Positions 59,944 through 64,000 of a stretch of 64,000 nucleotides of DNA are shown here, in pieces (the first letter of the stretch is position 1; the number at the start of each line of letters is the position of its first letter). The DNA lies in contig NZ_QDFV01000001.1 of NCBI RefSeq assembly GCF_003075395.1, positions 655,543 through 719,542 on the forward strand, in the 5' to 3' direction. Source of the DNA: Microbacterium sp. TPD7012. GTDB taxonomy: Bacteria; Actinomycetota; Actinomycetes; Actinomycetales; Microbacteriaceae. A model generated the notes under the pieces. It was not told the origin of the DNA, did not search any database, and saw only the letters and a program-made list of their open reading frames with translations. A program made the position numbers and the translations under genes.

Positions 59944-61443
59944 ATGACCATCGATCACAGGGCCAATCGGGCGCCAGTGGACCACGGATCGGACACAGGA
60001 TCATCGACCGTGCTCGTTCGGGCCGGCGAGGTGTCGTCCGAGGGGCTCTCCGGGCGACTGGGGCGCTGGACCCACGGCGACGGCACTCTCGCGGGCCGGC
60101 TCGCGCGCGGAATCGCCGGCCTCATCGAGACCGGCGAGCTGCGGCCCGGTGACCGCCTCCCCGCCGAACGCGCGCTCGCCGCCGCCAGCTCGGTGTCTCG
60201 GGGCACCGTCGTCGCGGCCTACGCCGACCTCGCCGAGAGCGGGCTCGTCGAGCGGCGGCAGGGGAGCGGAACGCGCATCGCGGGCTCCGCGGCATCCGTC
60301 GCCCCCGTGCAGCGACCGGGTCGCGGCGAAGCGCTGTTCTCGGCCCTGCCGAACGCGATCGACCTGCTGCGGACCGTCCCGCAGATCCCCGAGCTCGCCG
60401 TGCAGCTGATCCGCGACCATCAGCCGCGGCTCGACCTCGCGCTCCTGCCCGAGACGGACCCCGCCGGGCTCCCTGTTCTGCGCCAGCTCATCGCGGAGAT
60501 GTACCGCGCCGAGGGCACGCCGACCACTCCCGAGCAGATCCTCGTGACGCACGGAGCGCAACAGGCGATCAGCCTCGTCGTGAACGCGCTCGTCGGCCCC
60601 GGCGACGTGGTGCTCGCGGAGGAGATCACCTGGCCGGGGGTCACCGACTCGGTGGGGCTGCGCGGCGGCACGGTGCACGGCATCCCGATGGGCCCGGACG
60701 GGCTCGACGTCGACGCGCTCGAGCAGGCGCTCGCGCGGCTGCGGCCCGCACTCGTCGCGCTCAACCCGCACCACCAGAACCCGACCGGGACGCGTCTGCC
60801 CGTCGCCGCCCGGCGCCGCGTCGCGGAGCTCGCCGCGGTCTACGGCGTGCCCGTGATCGAGGACCGCGTCGTCGCAGGCATCTCCTTCGACGGCGTCGTG
60901 CCGCCCACCCTCGCGGCAGAGCGGGCCGATGCGCCGATCATCGTCGTCGAGTCCGTCTCGAAGTGGGCGTGGGCAGGGCTGCGGATCGGCTGGCTGCGTG
61001 CCGAGCCGGTGCTCGTGCGGCGGCTGCGCGGCGCACGGCAGCTCGCCGACCAGTCGACCAGTGTGCCGGGGCAGCTCATCGCGCTCGACCTCATCGCGCA
61101 CGCTGAGGAGCTGCGGCGTGCGAACAGCCGCATCCACCAGGAGCGCCTCGGGCTCCTCCAGCGCCTGATGGCCGAGCACCTGCCCGACTGGCAGGTCGAC
61201 CCGCCGCGTGGTGGCCTGTCGCTCTGGGTCGCGCTGCCCGCGGGATCGGCCGACGCCCTCGCCCGGATCGCGGCCACCCACGGCGTCTCGATCGCCGGGA
61301 GTGCCGCGTTCGCGGCATCCGTCTCCTCCGACGACCACATCCGGATCCCGTTCACCGCACCCGACGACGTGCTCACGGAGGGCATCCGCCGGCTCGGTGC
61401 GGCGTGGCGCGAGTATCGGGAGACTCTCGGGCGTGCTTCCTAG
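59944..61443 (+). CDS. MocR-family regulator (GntR HTH fused to aminotransferase domain)
   Basis: A 499-residue PLP-dependent regulator. Residues about 40-115 are a GntR winged helix (LAGRLARGIAGLIETGELRPGDRLPAERALAAASSVSRGTVVAAYADLAESGLV). The rest is a class I aminotransferase-fold sensor with NPHHQNPTGT and the PLP lysine in VESVSKWAWAGLRIGW. Such proteins sense PLP-linked metabolites. It is divergent from a small unknown gene rather than from pdxS/pdxT or gab genes, so its regulated pathway is not evident. The ATG at 59944 avoids the operator, while the longer frame from 59863 would contain it. Confidence 0.9.
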   Translation: MTIDHRANRAPVDHGSDTGSSTVLVRAGEVSSEGLSGRLGRWTHGDGTLAGRLARGIAGLIETGELRPGDRLPAERALAAASSVSRGTVVAAYADLAESGLVERRQGSGTRIAGSAASVAPVQRPGRGEALFSALPNAIDLLRTVPQIPELAVQLIRDHQPRLDLALLPETDPAGLPVLRQLIAEMYRAEGTPTTPEQILVTHGAQQAISLVVNALVGPGDVVLAEEITWPGVTDSVGLRGGTVHGIPMGPDGLDVDALEQALARLRPALVALNPHHQNPTGTRLPVAARRRVAELAAVYGVPVIEDRVVAGISFDGVVPPTLAAERADAPIIVVESVSKWAWAGLRIGWLRAEPVLVRRLRGARQLADQSTSVPGQLIALDLIAHAEELRRANSRIHQERLGLLQRLMAEHLPDWQVDPPRGGLSLWVALPAGSADALARIAATHGVSIAGSAAFAASVSSDDHIRIPFTAPDDVLTEGIRRLGAAWREYRETLGRAS

Positions 61444-61504
61444 GATGACGGTGTCCGCCTGAGACCGGTCACAGAATCCCGCCCTCGGCCCGCTCGGCAG
61501 CGAC

Positions 61505-61510
61505 TAGCGT
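61505..61510 (+). promoter_or_regulatory. -10 box TAGCGT of the aldo-keto reductase gene, leaderless
   Basis: TAGCGT ends six bases before the ATG at 61517. Confidence 0.55.
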
Positions 61511-61516
61511 GGGAAC

Positions 61517-62530
61517 ATGGTCAACTATCGCTATCTCGGAAACAGCGGTCTCAAGGTCTCGGAGATCACCTACGGCAACTGGGTCACCCACGCATCGCAG
61601 GTCGGCGATGACGCCGCCGTGAAGACGGTCCACGCGGCGCTCGACGCCGGCATCACCACATTCGACACGGCAGACACCTATGCCAACACCGCCGCCGAGG
61701 TCGTGCTCGGCAAGGCTCTGGAAGGACAGCGCCGCGAAGGGCTGGAGATCTTCACGAAGGTCTACTTCCCGACCGGCCCGAAGGGTCCGAACGACACCGG
61801 CCTGAGCCGCAAGCACATCCTCGAGTCGATCAACGGCTCGCTGAAGCGCCTCGGAACCGACTACGTCGACCTGTACCAGGCGCACCGCTTCGACTACGAG
61901 ACGCCGCTCGAGGAGACCTTCCAGGCCTTCGCCGACGTCGTGCGCCAGGGCAAGGCGCTGTACATCGGCGTCTCGGAGTGGACCGCCGAGCAGCTGCGCG
62001 AGGGCCACGCGATCGCGAAGCAGCTCGGCGTTCAGCTCATCTCGAACCAGCCCCAGTACTCGATGCTGTGGCGGGTCATCGAGGGCAAGGTCGTCCCGGC
62101 ATCCGAAGAGCTCGGCATCTCGCAGATCGTCTGGTCGCCGATGGCGCAGGGGGTGCTCAGCGGCAAGTACCTCCCCGGTCAGCCGGTGCCCGAGGGATCG
62201 CGCGCGACCGACCCGCACAGCGGTGCCGACTTCATCAAGAGCTTCCTGCAGGACGACATCCTCACCGCCGTGCAGCGGCTCAAGCCGATCGCCGACGAGG
62301 CGGGCCTCTCGATGCCGCAGCTCGCGATCGCGTGGGTGCTGCAGAACCCGAACATCGCCGCGGCGCTGGTCGGAGCATCCCGTCCGGAGCAGCTCGCCGA
62401 GACGGTCAAGGCCTCGGGCGTGAAGCTCGACGCCGACACGCTCGCGGCGATCGACACGGCACTCGGCGACGCGGTCAACCGCGACGCCGAGGCCACCTAC
62501 TCGGTCTCGCCGAAGCACCGCCTGACCTGA
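61517..62530 (+). CDS. Aldo-keto reductase (Kv-beta/YghZ-like)
   Basis: A 337-residue NADPH-dependent reductase with the (beta/alpha)8 barrel. The catalytic tetrad is placed by FDTADTYANTAAEVVLG (Asp, Tyr), FTKVYFP (Lys) and DLYQAHRFD (His). The sequence order (NSGLKVSEITYGNW, SRKHILESINGSLKRLGTDYVDLY, YSMLWR) fits the potassium-channel beta-subunit-like AKR6/AKR14 group. The natural carbonyl substrate is unknown. It appears monocistronic, with a strong hairpin after the stop. Confidence 0.92.
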   Translation: MVNYRYLGNSGLKVSEITYGNWVTHASQVGDDAAVKTVHAALDAGITTFDTADTYANTAAEVVLGKALEGQRREGLEIFTKVYFPTGPKGPNDTGLSRKHILESINGSLKRLGTDYVDLYQAHRFDYETPLEETFQAFADVVRQGKALYIGVSEWTAEQLREGHAIAKQLGVQLISNQPQYSMLWRVIEGKVVPASEELGISQIVWSPMAQGVLSGKYLPGQPVPEGSRATDPHSGADFIKSFLQDDILTAVQRLKPIADEAGLSMPQLAIAWVLQNPNIAAALVGASRPEQLAETVKASGVKLDADTLAAIDTALGDAVNRDAEATYSVSPKHRLT

Positions 62531-62537
62531 GCCTCGC

Positions 62538-62598
62538 GTTCCGGTCGCGAAAACGGCTCCATCCGCATGTCAGATGGAGCCGTTTCTGCGACCGGAAC
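62538..62598. terminator. Long bidirectional hairpin, 26-bp stem with two mismatches
   Basis: Arms 62538-62563 and 62573-62598 pair at 24 of 26 positions around a nine-base loop. It separates the aldo-keto reductase gene from the convergent sugar permease operon. Confidence 0.75.
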
Positions 62599-62606
62599 CG
62601 GCTCGA

Positions 62607-63512
62607 TTACTCCTTCACGGCGCCGGCCGTCAGGCCCTGCACGATCCAGCGGCTCGCGAGCGCGAACATCGCCATGGTCGGCAGGATCGTCAAGACCGCT
62701 GCGGCGCTCATCGAGCCCCAGTCGATGTTGAACGTCGAGATGAAGCCGTTCAGCGCCGAGGGGACCGTGCGGTTCTCGTCGGTGTTCATCAGCACGACCG
62801 ACAGGAACAGCTCGTTCCAGCAGTTCACGAAGTTGAAGATGAACGCCGCGATGATGCCGGGCGTCATGACCGGCACGAGCACCCGGAACAGGGCGCCGAG
62901 GCGGGAGCATCCGTCGATCATCGCCGCCTCCTCCAGCGCATCCGGCACGTTCTCGAAGAAGCCCCGCAGCATGACGGTCGAGAACGGGATGCAGATCGCG
63001 ATGTAGACGAGGATGAGGCCGGGCTTGGTGTCGACCAGACCCAGGTCGGTCATCATCGAGTACAGCGGTCCCAGGGCGATGAACGCCGGGATCATCTGGG
63101 TGAGCAGGAACGCGATCAGCACCGCGCCCTTCCCGCGGAACTCGAAGCGGGCGATCACGTAGGCGGAGAGCAATGCGATCAGCGTGGCCACCGCGCCGGC
63201 GACGATCGCCACCAGGGCCGAGTTGCCGAGGAACACCGCGAACGAGCTCTGCTGGAACAGGTTCACATAGTTCTCGAACGAGGGCTCGCTGGGCCAGTAC
63301 TCGATCGGGAACCGGTTGATCGTGCCCGGCGACTTGATCGACGTCAGCGCGATCCAGTAGAGCGGGAAGAGCGTGATCACCAGCCAGAGCCCGAGGCCGA
63401 CGACGCGCACCACGCCGCCCGGCGTCACCCGGCGCTTCGGACGCGGAGCCCTGGCCGGGTCGGGGACGGTGAGCCGCCTGGTCTCCGTCATGGTGATTCC
63501 GGTGATGGTCAT
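62607..63512 (-). CDS. Carbohydrate ABC transporter permease, MalG type
   Basis: A 301-residue permease of the MalG (CUT1) family with six membrane helices. The cytoplasmic EAA loop that contacts the ATPase reads EEAAMIDGCSRLGALFRVLVPVMTPG. The N-terminal 30 residues are basic and Pro-rich. It would form a heterodimer with the upstream MalF-type subunit to import a sugar; the sugar is unknown. ATG 63512 overlaps the upstream stop by four bases; an internal ATG at 63491 is a weaker alternative. Confidence 0.93.
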   Translation of the reverse strand: MTITGITMTETRRLTVPDPARAPRPKRRVTPGGVVRVVGLGLWLVITLFPLYWIALTSIKSPGTINRFPIEYWPSEPSFENYVNLFQQSSFAVFLGNSALVAIVAGAVATLIALLSAYVIARFEFRGKGAVLIAFLLTQMIPAFIALGPLYSMMTDLGLVDTKPGLILVYIAICIPFSTVMLRGFFENVPDALEEAAMIDGCSRLGALFRVLVPVMTPGIIAAFIFNFVNCWNELFLSVVLMNTDENRTVPSALNGFISTFNIDWGSMSAAAVLTILPTMAMFALASRWIVQGLTAGAVKE

Positions 63513-64000
63513 CGCTGGGCCCTCCGCATCGCCATCAGATAGAACGCGCAGAACACGAAAAGGAACGCGACGACGATGAGGCCGATCGCGCTCGCGATGC
63601 CGTAGTTGCCCTGCTGGGTGTAGTTGATCATCCAGGTCGTGATGATGTGGGTCTGGTTCGCGGGCCCGCCGTTGGTCATGGCGTAGATGATGTCCGGGAA
63701 GTTGAAGATCCAGATCACGCGCAGCAGGATCGTGAGCAGCAGCGTCACCGCGATGTACGGGATGATGATCGAGAACAGCTGTCGCACCTTGCCGGCGCCG
63801 TCGAGGCTCGCGGCCTCCAGCATCTCGTCCGGGACGGACTGGAGCGCGGCCAGGATCATGATCGCGAAGAACGTCACGCCGTACCAGATGTTGGCGACGA
63901 TCACGGCGATCATCGCGAGCTTCGGGTCGGCGAGCCAGGGCAGCGGGGCGTCGATCAGACCGGCCTTCATGAGCAGGTCGTTGACGACGCCGAACTCGGC
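63509..64000 (-). CDS. Carbohydrate ABC transporter permease, MalF type, partial
   Basis: The last 163 codons of a MalF-type (CUT1) sugar permease; the start lies beyond the window end. Visible parts are helices around MIAVIVANIWYGVTFFAIMILAAL, the EAA loop EMLEAASLDGAGKVRQLFSIIIPYI, and two C-terminal helices with IWIFNFPDIIYAMTNGGPANQT between them. It is the first permease of the operon and overlaps the MalG gene by four bases. The binding protein is presumably upstream, outside the window. Confidence 0.93.
   Translation of the reverse strand, partial: AEFGVVNDLLMKAGLIDAPLPWLADPKLAMIAVIVANIWYGVTFFAIMILAALQSVPDEMLEAASLDGAGKVRQLFSIIIPYIAVTLLLTILLRVIWIFNFPDIIYAMTNGGPANQTHIITTWMINYTQQGNYGIASAIGLIVVAFLFVFCAFYLMAMRRAQR

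Noticed and set aside
1..64000. tRNA, rRNA or other structured RNA genes besides the TPP riboswitch
   Set aside because: I looked for tRNA-like T-loop (GTTCGAATC) and CCA-end patterns in the gaps and found none that fold. The gaps are mostly shorter than 120 bases.

Overview
The window is 64 kb of high-GC DNA (roughly 70% G+C) with about 64 protein genes packed almost end to end. Gene content, codon bias toward G/C at third positions, TANNNT promoters placed just in front of start codons, and the coproporphyrin-dependent heme pathway all point to an actinobacterium. Protein families and layout fit Microbacteriaceae best, most likely Microbacterium (inference; no rRNA is present). I see no tRNA, rRNA, CRISPR array, transposase or prophage. 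No stretch longer than 300 bases lacks a gene. The longest gap is 40740-40971, which holds a leader peptide and operator-like palindromes.

Layout. 1-2445: end of a serine hydrolase joined to a fused two-domain oligopeptide ABC ATPase. 2455-6410: small membrane protein, YdeI-like protein, HAD phosphatase, then an MntR regulator, a small membrane protein and an MntH manganese importer with two MntR-like boxes at its promoter. 6475-22887: housekeeping and accessory genes (TrmH methyltransferase, MATE and MFS exporters, M13 peptidase, degenerate beta-lactamase-like protein, FMN 2-hydroxy-acid oxidase, POT transporter, glycyl-tRNA synthetase, WYL regulator with an epoxide hydrolase). 22878-23898: DUF1801 and HhH-GPD genes. 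23926-35182: heme cluster hemA, hemE, hemY, hemQ, hemC, hemD, hemB, hemL, interrupted by an SDR/ArsR pair and three small envelope genes. 35266-36711: DUF222-HNH nuclease gene under an apparent LexA box. 36846-44927: small conserved gene, an ABC ATPase with a 430-residue acidic tail, a HIBYL-CoA hydrolase-like gene, and a heterodimeric ABC exporter behind a 28-codon leader ORF. 44995-49996: a penicillin-binding carboxypeptidase with a repeat-rich cytoplasmic arm, then a TPP riboswitch and the ykoEDC thiamine-precursor ECF importer. 50025-57879: phosphotransferase, two SDRs, TauE/SafE exporter with an ankyrin lipoprotein, KDPG aldolase, a membrane protein with two L7/L12-like domains, rlmN, a quinone reductase and its TetR regulator. 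57936-64000: DUF4407 protein, MocR regulator with a divergent small gene, aldo-keto reductase, and two sugar ABC permeases running off the end.

Genes that work together: heme synthesis from glutamyl-tRNA to coproporphyrin and heme (no ferrochelatase in the window); Mn2+ import under MntR; HMP/thiamine uptake under TPP control; and several divergent regulator-target pairs with recognisable dyad operators (WYL, ArsR, TetR, MocR).

Two window-wide patterns stand out. About twenty genes start 6-7 bases after a TANNNT-like -10 box, so they should make leaderless mRNAs. The 7-mer GGATGCC (either strand) occurs about 120 times by my hand count, roughly eight times the chance expectation, and forces otherwise rare codons.
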